Assembly (NCBI GenBank): GCA_023897205.1
Contig: JAHWDD010000007.1
Span: 2,790,001-2,854,000 of the forward strand
DNA length: 64,000 nt
Direction of reading: 5' to 3'
Source of the DNA: Exophiala sp. HKRS030
Lineage: Eukaryota > Ascomycota > Eurotiomycetes > Chaetothyriales > Herpotrichiellaceae
In this document: positions 10,209 through 21,907 of the stretch, piece after piece
How positions within the stretch are numbered: the first letter of the stretch is position 1
How the letters are laid out: every line of letters starts with the position of its first letter
The notes under the pieces: generated by a model
What the model was told of the DNA's origin: nothing
Databases searched by the model: none
What the model saw: only the letters and a program-made list of their open reading frames with translations
Made by a program: the position numbers and the translations under genes

Positions 10209-12780
10209 ATGTCCACCATGGCGGCTGTCCAGCGGATGACCCGTAAATTGTCCGAGGAACGTGCCTCAACCCTCGCCAGGGAAGCCGTCCAACTATCACA
10301 GAGTGGCGACAAACTAGTATGTTCAATCTCTCCATCTTAATCCTCCTGCTTCTGACAAACTCTACAGAGAGCATCTAGGAAGCTTCGCGAAGCTGCTGCT
10401 CTGGGTCACGATAATCCAGATGTTCAGAGTGCATTTTTGGCCATTCACAATGAGCAGGGAAATCCCCCCTGCTGGATTTATGTCGGCGATACGCTCTGTA
10501 TCACAACAACTCTGCCGGTGCCGAAGCTGTAGCCTATCTGAAGAGCTCAGACGCTCCCAACGCTGCTCCCGTTGCCCTGGAGGCCATCCAAATCATTCTA
10601 GAAAGCCAACAGAATCCTTTGTCTGATTCTCAGGATTTCATCATTGCAGAACTCGCCAGGCAAAGCCCTCCTGTACGCCAATACTTTGCCTCGGAGCTTG
10701 CAGTCTCAACCACTGAATTTTTTGAGAACGTCTACGAACGAGGCGACGACGCCGCCAATTGTCTCCGATCAGTGGTACTCGATGACAAGCTCTGGACCGA
10801 TGAGAGCACGAGACTCCGAGTCGAAGATGATCTATTCCAGCTCTTTCTCGCAAAACTGATGGAGACTGGTCACGATCATGACGGCCGAGCTCTAAAAGGC
10901 ATCGCACTTCTTCTCATTGCAGATACCCAAAGGCTGCACTCGTTCATTGACGACGAAGCTTTTGAAGCGCTGATGGGAGCTTGGATCTGAGATTACCTCC
11001 TGATGTTCGCGGACAAGCAACCTTGGTTCTTTCCAAGTTCTTCTCCGTGGCAGAATCCGTCCCACAAGATCTTTTGACGAGATACATCACAACCCACGTA
11101 TCACGGCAGAAAGGAGATGACCTCATCCTCGCATTTTCTGCCGCCGCACACTTATTCCCAGTCATTCCAGCCATGATGGCTCAACTATTTTTGACAGAAG
11201 GATTTCTCGCCTCACTGATGCCTCTTCTTTCAAGGCAATTCAGTAGTCCAATCGTTCACGACGCCTTTCTGCTTCTCGTAAACGCAGCTTGCATCGACGG
11301 TGCATGTCGAACCGCCATCGCACAACATTGTACTACCTGGCTAGCTCATAAAGTCAGCAATGGAACTGGAAAACAGCCTTCCATTGCTGCCACAACTTTG
11401 GCCAAGTTGAGAACCTCGGGCGCAAAGTCGAATGAACAGAAAGCCAACAAGGCGGATGATGATGTTAGTGAACTTGTTACTCTTTTCAAAACTACCCTCG
11501 CATCTGAAGAAGGAAGAAATGTATCTGACTCTGTTGAAGGTCTTGCGTACACATCTTTGAAACCTGAGGTTAAAGAATCGCTTGCTGGCGATAAAGCCTT
11601 CCTCAAGTCTCTACTCGATGCACTGGATTTCAACCATGACTCGCCCGAAATCGTCGTCGGAGGCCTCAGTGTCATCTCCAATATGACTGAATACCAACCA
11701 AATCTCTCAGAAGAGCAAAGGAGAATCTCTCAACTAAAGGCGTATGCAAACGCTTCCAAACCCGCCGATCCGAGTCCTCTCGAAGATGATGATCATGTCA
11801 GCGCTCGTTGCTTGGCAGCAGTCGAAGCCGGCATTGTTCCTACATTGATCAAATTGAACAAAGGTAGATCTCCATCCACCTCGCAGCTCACAGACAGAAT
11901 CCTTCTGTCTCTGTCCAGGAACCAAAAATATAGGGGCAAAATTGCTCAACAGGGAGCCGTGAAGCTGCTAGTGGTTCATGCTCAACGAAATCTGCAGTCG
12001 TCGGACACTAAAACTCAAGCCAACATAGACGCTGCACATGCATTAGCTAGAGTGCTCATTTCCCTGAATCCGGCACACATATTCCCTGCAGGATCTATCC
12101 CCAATATCACCGATGCTGTGCCACCTCTAGTTGCCCTTCTCAAGACTCCCGGAGGTGAAGGCTTTTCTGTGGCAGATCAACCCCGGGATCTTTTGCCAGT
12201 GTTTGAGAGTTTGCTCGCACTTACAAACCTGGCATCGGCACCAGATCCGACGGCTGCAAATAGCATCATCCGAGGAGCATGGGATGAGATTGAGGATTTG
12301 CAACTAAGCAACAACAGCATGCTGCGCCGGGCATCTACAGAGTTGATTTGCAACCTCACTGTGATACCTGCGGGGGCAGAAAAGTTCGCAGATGGTTCCA
12401 AACGTGCGAGCCAACGACTGCATATTCTTGTGGCCATGGCTGATGTGGATGATATCCCCACGAGGCGTGCAGCGGGTGGTGCCTTGGCCATGCTTACAGA
12501 CCAATTCTCCAGTGTTGTTTCAGCGGTCCTTGAATTTAAGAGAGCTCCCGAAATACTGCTAGACTTATGCCAAGACGAAGACCCCGGTGTCGTTCACCGC
12601 GGCCTAGTGGTAGTGAGAAATATTCTACACGACGAAGAAGAGCAAGTGGCCCTCCAAGCACGAGAAATATTCAAGAAAAACGATGCAGTGGAGAAACTAA
12701 AGACCTGCTTAAAAAAGACCAAGGACCCAGCTTTACTACAGATTGGTGTCGAAGCACTGAAAGTACTGGTGGAGAAATGA
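10209..12780 (+). CDS. SHE4: UCS-domain myosin chaperone (She4/UNC-45/Cro1 type), two apparent 1-base deletions
   Basis: Armadillo-like chaperone that folds and stabilises myosin motor domains, needed in fungi for actin patches and cytokinesis. Exon 1 is 10209-10316 and exon 2 begins at 10368 after a 51-bp intron (GTATGT...CAG). Three frames carry one conserved protein. Frame 1 (RASRKLREAAALGHDNPDVQSAFLAIHNEQGNP) breaks at the C6 run 10464-10469. Frame 2 (LLDLCRRYALYHNN to EALMG) breaks at the G3 run 10975-10977. Frame 3 (SLDLRLPPDVRGQATL...) runs to the stop. Adding one base at each run gives 840 residues, the family length. The C-terminal half is the UCS domain (VFESLLALTNLAS, ELICNLTV, RRAAGGALAMLTDQ, RGLVVVRNIL). 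I read the breaks as assembly errors, not a pseudogene. Confidence 0.85.
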
Positions 12781-14395
12781 GATCAGTACGCCTCAGATAA
12801 AGAGCACTTCCGAGGTCAGGAATCTGATCATCATTGGTGTCAACCTTGAGAAATCACGGTACTTCCTTTATGAACATAACGAAACGCGCAACTTCCTCCA
12901 AAGGAATTGTGACCATTATTTACAACCATGCACCCATCAACCCTGGACATAGAAACCGGTCAAATGTTGGAAACGATGACGATGTGAAGATGATTTGAGC
13001 AGAATAAATGCATTGCGTGGAAGGGACAGGGAAGCCTTGTGGAACCAAGAGGCGTCTACATGTAGCGAGTTGTCACCAATATCTATGTTTTCTTGTGAGC
13101 ATATTTCATATCCCATGGCAGGGAGCGGTCCGAAGACCGATCAGGAGTTTTTTCATCCAGGAAATTCATGGTGGGAGGTATACCATGTCTTGGGCTTTTG
13201 ATATCAGAGTGGACATCACCTACACTGGCATTTGGCGTTGGTATGGCTATTATTCATGTACTAAAAAACCAAGTCTCTATTTGAAGCTTCCATTTCGTTT
13301 CTGTCTCTTTCCGGCGCCATCAAAGTGTGAGAAACATCGATTTTTTCTCTTGTTGACAAAAATTCCCCTTAATTTGTAGACCAAATGCACGTGACAAGGC
13401 CGCTGCCCACTTAATGCGTGTTGTCTCGAACGACCGAGACATTCAGAATCTATCCACGCACCAGAAATAAGGTATGTACCTAAGTACGGAGCGCTGCACA
13501 GCACAAGGAGGAAAAAGGAAACGAGGAAAGACGGAAGCGAGAGTCTTGATTATCTATTGTACACAAGTGCAAGCCGAGTTGAACTATGCTGATGCACTGC
13601 GAGGGCTCGGTCAAGCGTCGTCGACTGTCACGGTCGGCGCGCAGCGATGCCATCAGTGTCCAGAGGTTCAATTGGCAAATGTACTTACTAACTACTATGC
13701 ATGCGGTGGTGCACAGTCTGAATGGATGTATTGTGTACATGGGGTGGTAGTTGAGGACAGATGATATGGTGAATTATGTACAATGCAACTGCTGACGGCG
13801 GTTGGCCGTAGTCTTTTCTTCTCCTTCTCCTTCTCCTTCTCTTTCTGCTGCTGGTGCTGGTGCTTCTCCTTATTAATGTTGTTCTCCAGCATTGGCTGGC
13901 AGTAGACAACAGACATGTTGCTGACCTCGTCCTTCTGTTGTCCGGCAATGTGTGGTGGTGGTGGTGGTGGTGGTGATGATGATGATCATGCTAGACCAGA
14001 GACAGGTCTTGAGATCATTGTACGTTTTGCCTGCCCGTAGATTGAGTAACAATTCAGCGAAATGTACGGGTCTCAAAGTTGAAGTGCTGAAACTTTTTTT
14101 CACTTGTACGTGCATCACCGAATGTCAAGACTCTTGTCGCAGAAGTAACGCTGAAAGCAGTAAACCGAATGTTGCATCCACGGTGCCTTCAGCGACAAGG
14201 AAGTCTGCCGTGTAGAGCGCAGAGCTAAATTGCGATACTAGGTTCAGAGATTGTTTGCTTCTGGTCTGCACGGACACTAGAGGATGTGCCACTTTTGTCG
14301 TCAATTGAAGACTGGAGGAAGAAAGAAATTCTTCTGGAATCGACGGCCAGGGCCATATTAAAAATCATAAGTCCTCTGCAAAAACCGTATCTCGC
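12781..14395. other. intergenic between SHE4 and the helical-repeat gene (convergent)
   Basis: 1.6 kb with no convincing gene. Open frames here are short or forced by simple repeats. It holds the microsatellite block at 13816-13985. Confidence 0.55.
13816..13985. repeat. microsatellite block: TTCTCC, CTG/GTG and GGT/GAT triplets
   Basis: A TTCTCC-type pyrimidine repeat (about 13816-13841) runs into CTGCTGGTGCTGGTG. Then, after about 90 bp, a GGT run (about 13951-13972) passes into GATGATGATGAT. On the minus strand these encode false Arg- and Lys/Glu-rich reading frames. Confidence 0.75.
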
Positions 14396-17300
14396 TCATT
14401 TTACGACGTGTTTCGTAATAGGAACAATATCACTTTCTGCTTCACTTGAAGCTTGTACTTCATCTTGATGACCGTCTCCAATCGCCTTACCGATATTCGA
14501 AAGGTCAAATCGGTGCACCGCTGTTGAGTTCAGAGTGAGTTGGGAAGAAGTCACCAGTCGCACTCGGAGGCTGTCCTCTGTTCTCAGTTTGAGCTGCCGA
14601 GCCCTAGACTTCTCCCTCGATTCTCGCTTTGTTGACGCGGTTAAGGGACTGGAATTTTTGACCTCGTCCGAATCTGTGATCGGTTTTTTGACCGAATCTA
14701 GCATGTCAAATTTAGCGCCAGTGTCGCCAGTAAGAGAGACTTGATTGCTGAACAGTAGCTCAGAAACACTTGGTCGGGATATGGTCTCTCGACTGGTCGT
14801 TAGGGTTTCAATTTTAGGCCTCGAAATAGCTGAACAGGGCTCGGCCTTGATTCCCTGGTCCACTGAAGTCGACACACTGAGACTAGAAGGGACGACTTTC
14901 TGAGGCTCCGACTGGTTCCTTCGAGGGACTGTGGTACGATTGTGCCTACGACCCCGACTCTCCTTAGTAACCTTCAACAGGACTGTTCGGAAGCCTGTGC
15001 TAGCCTCGACTGGCTTTTGAACAACTGTAGTACGCTGCGACAGGACTGTTCGAACGACTATGCTATCGTCGACTGGCTTTTGAACAATTCCAGTAGGCTC
15101 AACAACAGGTTTGTTAGGTACGTCCTTAAACTGCCTGGCGAGGCCCAGATTAGAAAGGGTATGCTTCGGCGCGGCTGTTTGCACGGCTGGGTTATCTTCG
15201 GCGGGCTTCTCTGTAACCGCACTGGATTCAACAACCGTCCCATTGGTAACCGTCTCGAACCCCTGGTTTAGATCGGTAGTGGGTATTGGAACATGTCGTA
15301 CAGAGGGACTTATCGGCTGCACGTGGGCTTGTCGGGTTGGTGAATTTTTCACCCGCCCCATACATCGTCGAATTAATTGACCTGTCGAGGCATCCTTGGT
15401 CGAAGTTTCGGAAAAGGAAGCGTGAATCCCCTCTTGCAGATCAGAGCTCCCACTCTGTGCACCACCAGCGTGAGAGTCGCAATTGGGATCAGGCAATGAT
15501 TGGACTACCGGTTCAGGCACCTGTTGTTTAGCAAATAAGAGCTCGATCTTCGTCACTGACGCTTCTGCCTTTGATAATTCAGCCTTGAACCGCTTTATTT
15601 TATTCGTTTCAGTTACCCATTGACTCTTCAGGTTGGTCTCGGCCTGGAATTTTCCGTATTGCGAAACACTCGCCGCTGGATCGATAAGACTAGATTTGGC
15701 GCGACTAGGCTGCATTGGTATGTAAGCCACTTTTTGCTGAGATTTATTTTGGCCTTCCTGGGTGGGCTCTGAAATGTGCCAGTTCTTCACCATAGATATA
15801 CACGATCTTTGAAATTGCTGGATTTTTTCGAGGTTGGTGGAGGGCTTTTGTGGAGGATAACTGAGCTCTTCCCACTCGAATAATATGGCCCGGATCCGCG
15901 GATCATAAGACGCCAATCCATATACTGGAGACTTAGGTGGCGAGAAGCCAACGTCAACAGCAGTTTCCAGAATTGATTTATATTCGGAAGTCCGTCCACA
16001 TGCCACACAAAGATCCAAAATCCTCAAGATTATGTATTTGAAAATGGCGACGCCAGTATCACTTGCTGAAGTGGTGACATAACGCAAACACTTCGCAATC
16101 CAGAGTTTACCCTCCTCCCAGTTCATGTTCACCGAATAATATTGGAGATAAGCTTGGGCAAGAACGAAGACGTTCACGTCCTTCGGGTGCAGAAAAGACG
16201 CCCAGGTTTCTGCTCTTTTCAACTGATTCGTCCTGACCGCTGTATAGATCAAATCGTGCAAAAGGCGTGGGTTGCGATTCTTTGGTACTTGTATAGACAC
16301 TCCGCCGACATGGACGGTTTCCCACGGCTCTATCACATTGAAAGTCGCAAGTTCATCAGCCGAGACTATTCTGCGTAGGAGTTCATCGAGGAGTAAGCCA
16401 TCTCGGGTTCTGCCGCAGAGGGTTATAATACCGGAGATAGCGACATCGCTCAAGGGCAATTTGCTATGCTTCAAGGCACTCGCGGCGTAATAAGCTAGTG
16501 TTTTGTGGCCTGCCTGGCGCAGACAATTGAGCATGTCCGCATATACCTTCCGAGATGGCACCGCGGTAGGGTTTTCAGCCAAAAGTTCCGTGTACTGTCT
16601 GACGAGCGAAGGTAGGTCAAAGTCTTGATTTTTGAAACGTTGGAACAGTTCTAGCAACTGTATTTCCAGAGGTTGCCCCTCGCCATCTCCTCGATCTTGT
16701 AGCCCATACCACGGAGATCCAGAGACAAGCGACGAAGACGGATGAGCTCGGCCCTCGTAGACCTATTGAATTGAAATAGCGAGTCAATATCAACGTTGAA
16801 TGTTGAAGATTCTGCAGGAAGTGCTGGTTGGTCACCGACGATGCTGTCATCATCCCTACTGGTATAACGTGGCGGAGCTGCTGCATGAAGATGAATCATC
16901 AGTCTGATGGCCAATAGGCTGGCTATGAGACGATGATACTGGAAAGCTTGAGCCAATTCCTCTGGCGAGTAGTCTTTGGAACTCGCAGCATAGTGCAGGG
17001 CAGGTTCATCTGCCTTTTGTTGGCTCGAGCGTCTGAGAGCTTGAAAATTTTCATCTTCTTTCTCGGCCTCGTCGATTTCGTGAGCCTCGTCGATTGGGTG
17101 AGCGTCGTCAATGGCGTGTACCTCATCAATTCCAGGTGTCTTGTTGAATCCGTGGGCCTCGTCAGCTGCGTAGACTTTGTCAACTGTGTGTGCATCTTCT
17201 ACTTCGTCAAGATCTTCATCAAGTGCCACTGATTGGGTGACGGTCGAGTAGGCCCGACGTTGGTGGGTACCGGCATTGTTGCAAGGTGAGGATTGCTGGG

Positions 17301-17679
17301 GATAGGAAGAAAATCGTCTAGCTCTGGCGTGAAGCTCCTCTATCTCATGGTTTACATCGGCGAGTTTCTGATCCCATTCTTTCCGTTGCTTGTCTTTCCA
17401 GCTGGTGTCAATGACGAAGGCGGTGCCAAAGACCGGGGTAAGGAGGAGGGTGAAAGCATCGTTGAAAGTCAAGCGTCGTCTCACAGGAGCCGTTCCATTC
17501 CTGCGAGCCAGAACTCGGACGGTTGTTGTTGTTACTGAGTCCCAATCGCAGTGGGTGAGTTCGAAATGGACAAGCCAGCCAATCTTGGTCGGGGAACCTG
17601 AGACCACAACAATCGCATCTCCCCAACTTGTGGGGTTGCGAAAAGCCTCAGTAATCGTCTGGCAGAGACGGAGGCTCAA
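14396..17679 (-). CDS. uncharacterised large protein with helical-repeat middle and low-complexity repeats, one apparent 1-base deletion
   Basis: Not recognised with certainty. Two overlapping minus-strand frames join at the C4 run 16676-16679: the upstream frame ends near LRGMGYKIEEMARG and the downstream frame continues QPLEIQLLELFQRFKNQDFDL. With one added base the open frame is about 1094 codons. The first part has LTFNDAFTLLLTPVFGTAFVIDTSWKDKQ and an acidic repeat region of IDEAH/IDDAH units (about 17050-17220). The middle (about 15800-16650) looks alpha-helical, with tandem 30-40-residue helices resembling PPR/TPR proteins (KVYADMLNCLRQAGHKTLAYYAAS, TNQLKRAETWASFLH). The C-terminal third is disordered, with VVQKPV..S..VRTVL units (about 14950-15250). 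The open frame starts with TTG at 17679 and has no early ATG, so the first exon is unresolved. It may be a mitochondrial PPR-like protein, but this is inference. Confidence 0.6.
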
Positions 17680-18073
17680 GATAAGCTAGCTTTGACTGAG
17701 TAGACCGCATGGAAGTCGCTGGTTGAGCTTGTTGAAGCTCTTCACGTTGAAAAAGTCGAAGGAAGCGCACCCAGAACGTGGTGGAATGATACTTAGACGG
17801 ATCGAAGGTTTCGCCGGAACTGTGGGTACAGAGGTTTTGACACGTGACTGCGAAGCACTGTGACAGTCATGGACAGTCCACAAGTCGTGATTGTTTGTAA
17901 CGCAGTCACCGCAGTCTACCCACCAGTGCCACCGACGAGAACGTCCAAATGGTGTGTCTCAAATATCCGGTCTTTAGCCAATCCTGACTCCTTCGCATTG
18001 GCTCACTTCGCCGTCATGATACTACTATACTCCTAAACACCAAGTCTGAGCCAATCTCTAAAAGGCACTGGGA
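17680..18073. promoter_or_regulatory. divergent promoter with three CCAAT boxes
   Basis: 394 bp between two divergent genes; part of it probably holds the missing 5' exon of the minus-strand gene. CCAAT occurs at 17978-17982 and 18051-18055, and its inverse ATTGG at 17997-18001, all within 100 bp of the plus-strand start. CCAAT boxes bind the HAP/CBF complex in fungi. Occupancy is inference. Confidence 0.35.
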
Positions 18074-20067
18074 ATGTCTGCCAGGAGCAGATTCATTCCA
18101 GATGCACGCCATTCTGAAAACAAGAATCATGCCTCGTTCGCTTTTGCACCCCGTGAACGTCGCTTACCCTTCCTCTCTCTCAAGTCCTTTCGTCGCAAGC
18201 GTTTGATCCTAATTATCCTGGCCTTGTCGCTGCTTTATCTCTTTTTCGAATACATACCTACCGACGTGCCGCCCACTGCTGAGAGAACGGATCCCCGGTA
18301 TGGGAGGCTACGTCCTGCGGGACCTGGCCTGCCAAACGATCATATCCAAGACCCGGGTGCAAAAGATCAGGCAGGAGACTACAACGGGCCCATAAGGTTT
18401 CACGAGCTCGGAAAATCCCTGCGACTCGCATCGCAAACTCCCCGGACTTGGAGGATGTTGTCTTCGCTGTGTCGAGGGCGAACACCATATCCCGAGTCCT
18501 CCAAGTCGCGTGCTCCATGTCTCATTACAACCGATCTATTGTCCATCTTGCTTTCATGGGTCGAGAGATGCCTGCTTGGGATGCCGCTTTGGCGCTTAAC
18601 GGTATATCAGAAAATGACTGCAAGATGCATCTGCATGATGCCCGCCCGGATTGGTCTGCTCAGTCCTCGACAGGCAGACTTGCCACTGCCGCAAGGGCCA
18701 GCTTGGGTCACCTGCACACGGCTCTTAAACTGCGTTCAGTGCTCGTTTGTAGTGCAGAAAGCGAGGACGGCTGGCTGGTTGGCGCCTTAAAGGAGAAAGG
18801 CGAATCACTCGGTCTATCCATCGTTACACTGCCTTCTCGTGGTTTGACGAGCATTTCGTGGCTTTCGTCGCTAGACGCCTCGTCGTTGGCCCACTTCGGT
18901 GACGTCCAGGTTGATATTGTCATTCAAGCACAACCTGGTTCTGCTACATCCATGATGCGACTACTTAGCTCTATCAGAGCGGCAGATTATTCAGGCTGGA
19001 AGAAGCCTAGGATCGTGGTTGATTTACCACCACACCCGGACCCTTTTCTACTGAAGTTTTTGTCTCATTTTAGATGGCCCTCGAGTGAACCAGGCAGCGG
19101 AAGCAATTTGGTACTACGGCATCGGATTGAAGCCAAATCTGTCACTCCTGCCCAAGCAGCTTTGCGAACAGTTGAATCCTTTTACCCAGCAGATCAAGAC
19201 AAATCGCACGTTTTGATTCTATCACCCAATGTTGAAGTGTCTGCAGATTATTACCACTACGTAATGTATACTTTGTTGGAATATCGATATGCTGCTCAAC
19301 GCAGCAAATTGGTGGACCATATGGTAGGGATTGCGCTAGATCTTCCAGCGTATGCTCCTGACGGGAAGAGTGCAGCTCCATGGGTCCAATCAAGAGTGAG
19401 CGATGCTATGAGCCTTTGGCAGACAGCTAATAGCAACGCGGCTCTATTCTTTGGCGAACAATGGCTGGAACTTCATGACTTCCTAGAAAAGCGACTCGCC
19501 AGAGATGCGGATTTGTCGAAACTGGTCACAGAACGGGAAAGAATGAGTCAAGACTATCCTGCATGGCTGCAACCAATGTGCGAGATGATGAAATCAAGAG
19601 ATTACTACATGCTATATCCGACCTTTCTTCAAAAGGAAGGACTGTCCGTTGTGACCATACATGGTGAGCTACAGCAATCTCCAGAAGAATATGTCGCTTC
19701 GGAAAATGGAGCAGGCGATACGACCAAGAACAGCAGCGGACAGGAGCCGGTTTGGGCTGAAACACTCACTGCAGATGAGGAAGTGCAACGTCTGATGCAA
19801 CAAGAACGTTCTGTCGATTCAGCCTTGCTAGTGACGGCCTTGTTAGAGGCTATCTCGACAGAGCAAGCCACGGTGACTTCAGACCGTGGACCTGAATTCT
19901 CTTTGTTCTCGTTTTGGGGTGAACGAGTGCATGTGGCAGAATCGCAGGACAAGTCATTGGAATTTGCAGAGGAGTTTTCGACTTCGATAGGCGGATGCAC
20001 TGTTTTTCAGCGCCCCAAGTCAGGAGCTGCGACTCTAAACTCTTTATTCTGCAATTCGAATGGTTAG
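18074..20067 (+). CDS. type II membrane glycosyltransferase-like protein (fungal GT2-like), one apparent 1-base deletion
   Basis: The N-terminus has a basic cytosolic tail (RERRLPFLSLKSFRRKR) and then one membrane segment, LILIILALSLLYLFFEYIP (about residues 43-60), a type II Golgi/ER anchor. The lumenal part starts in frame 1 (NGPIRFHELGKS). It continues in frame 2 (ATRIANSPDLEDVVFAVSRAN) after a missing base, best placed in the C3 run 18417-18419; the corrected length is 664 residues. Segments resembling fungal GT2-like proteins include RSVLVCSAESEDGWLVGAL, PRIVVDLPPHPDPFLLKFL, VLILSPNVEVSADYYHYVMYTLLEYRY and NSNAALFFGEQWLELHDFLEKRL. The DxD-like metal site is not obvious, so catalytic activity is unproven. 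The last 90 residues are less typical and the 3' end could include an unrecognised intron. Confidence 0.6.
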
Positions 20068-21907
20068 AGACGACCATCAATCTTATTTCAGATCAGGACC
20101 AGTATTGTAATAACAGACTAATCACCAGCAACGATCAAGGATGCCTGAATGTCCGGTTAGAGGGCGAGGAAATGGACGATCATTTTGGGGATCGACCAGG
20201 GATCGACGATCGAGACTCGACGATGATGTTTCGTAAAAGGATCACACACACGTTAGGCGCATCACCGCACACAAGACGGCGTGACTTGGTAAGCTTTGCA
20301 GGTTCTCAACAATACCATATATACCCAAGGGGCGGTTGTCAGGAAATCTGACTTTGGTTTCTCGATTGCTGTGGCCTTTGGCGTTTGCGGCGGCAGGATT
20401 TTCTTCAGGAGTCCAGGTTGAATCAATGTATTGTAATGCCACCCACCTAGCCACCCTTGGAGGTGGAAGATCGGAAGTGCCACGCCACGTACCTCAAAAA
20501 CGTTCCAGCAACATGACACCCGTGTCGTGCATATGGTCAAACCGTTTCGTGTGTTGGTTACCCCTCCCAAACCCCTCCATTACACGCTTCCATTGTCGTG
20601 CACGGTCGTGGCAGGGCTGTGTCTGGCTACTACTGGCCAGTGCGGACGATGGTTCTTGCAGATTTTCCAGAGGTTCCAAGACCATCTCATCCTGCCGCGC
20701 TCTACGCAGTAATAAGCATGAAGCGGCATGCATGACATGGATACCCAGGGTATCGAGCAGGTGCCGAGGAGCTCTGAGACTGATCAACCGTCCAATCGAC
20801 AGTGCTCGGCATGGAGATACAGCGCCTGGGGCGTTTTTAGTTCCACCATGGTGCCCATCACGACGCAGTGTGCCCCTCCATTTGCCCTGCCACTACTGCA
20901 ACTCTTTTCATCCGCGGCCGGTTCTACTGTACAGACTTCCAGATAGGTGCCAGAGAGTCAGACTGCCAGGGTTCCACTGCTTCCTCAGACTTTTGATCAG
21001 ACTGGCACTGGCACCCAACTGGTATCTGGTCTGGGCTTCCAACCCTTGACACCCTGGACGGAGTGGTTATCGAGAGCTGTGGGCCAAGACTCGTGAGTCG
21101 CGCCTGCCTCGAGCATGCGCCCCACCCCGTGGTGCCTTCCCCTCCGGATGGATCATAGCGCCCGTCTCTCCGCAGATGCCATGAGTCCACGACCTTTGTG
21201 CGCTCCCCGTTAGCCTGTAGGCGGCGGGCAGTGGGCACCCAGTGGGCAAGGGCATCTAAAGACTAACTAAGAGTGGGCACCAAGTTAACTACCAACTAAC
21301 TAGTTAAGTAGGTAGTTAGTTGAGTCCATGACCGTGCACCTGCTCGCAGCTCAAGACCTCAGTGCTTGCTTTTAGGTGGCTATCTATCGACGGGCAAGAA
21401 CGATCGAATGAGCAAATGCCATTCCATTCCATTCGACTGGCTATCCCTACTTGCTGGCTGCTCCTGCCGCCGCCAGTCTGAACACTTTCTTACACAACTC
21501 GTCCCACTGTCTCCGTGAGTCTCCTACCCACCAGACTCCATCCATACTCTGGGGAAATTCCTCTCGTCTTTGTTGCCTCAAATTCCTGGCTCCCACCTGT
21601 TGTCGCTCTCGTTGTTGTCGTTGTTATTGTTCATTCAATCCTGGTCGGACATCGATCCCGCCAACTCGTGCCTCTTCCATCCTCCTCCCGAAGCATTCGA
21701 AGCATTCGAAGTATTCGAGCTGCTCCATTGTTATCCAAACTGCCGACGTGCTTGTCTGCCCTACCCCTCCTTGCACAATTCCCCTACGTTGTGTACGGGC
21801 ATCTGGCTAGGACTCCTGTAGCTGCAGGATGAGCCTTTAAGTCCTCGACGACGACAGTGACCTGATTCTCCGAGTACTGTCATCCGCCTGCAATCCTCGA
21901 GGGAGCA
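20068..21907. other. intergenic upstream of PPS1
   Basis: 1.84 kb. One plus-strand frame is open from 20336 to 21049, but it begins at TTG and has Ser/Arg/Cys-rich composition and no recognisable domain; I do not call it. A TAACTAGTTAAGTAGGTAGTTAG-type patch lies at about 21260-21322. From about 21420 to 21900 the sequence is pyrimidine-rich, probably the PPS1 promoter and leader. Confidence 0.5.

Noticed and set aside
10464..10977. programmed ribosomal frameshifting or a 53-bp intron in SHE4 as an alternative to missing bases
   Set aside because: No slippery-site/pseudoknot pattern. The possible intron with donor GTCACG would remove conserved residues, and the same one-base pattern recurs in 14 other genes.
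13688..13948. minus-strand frames rich in Arg or Lys/Glu
   Set aside because: Encoded by the microsatellite block, not by a conserved protein.
20336..21049. 237-codon open frame on the plus strand
   Set aside because: It begins at TTG, has Ser/Arg/Cys/Pro-rich composition, no recognisable domain and no splice continuation. It lies in promoter-like DNA upstream of PPS1.
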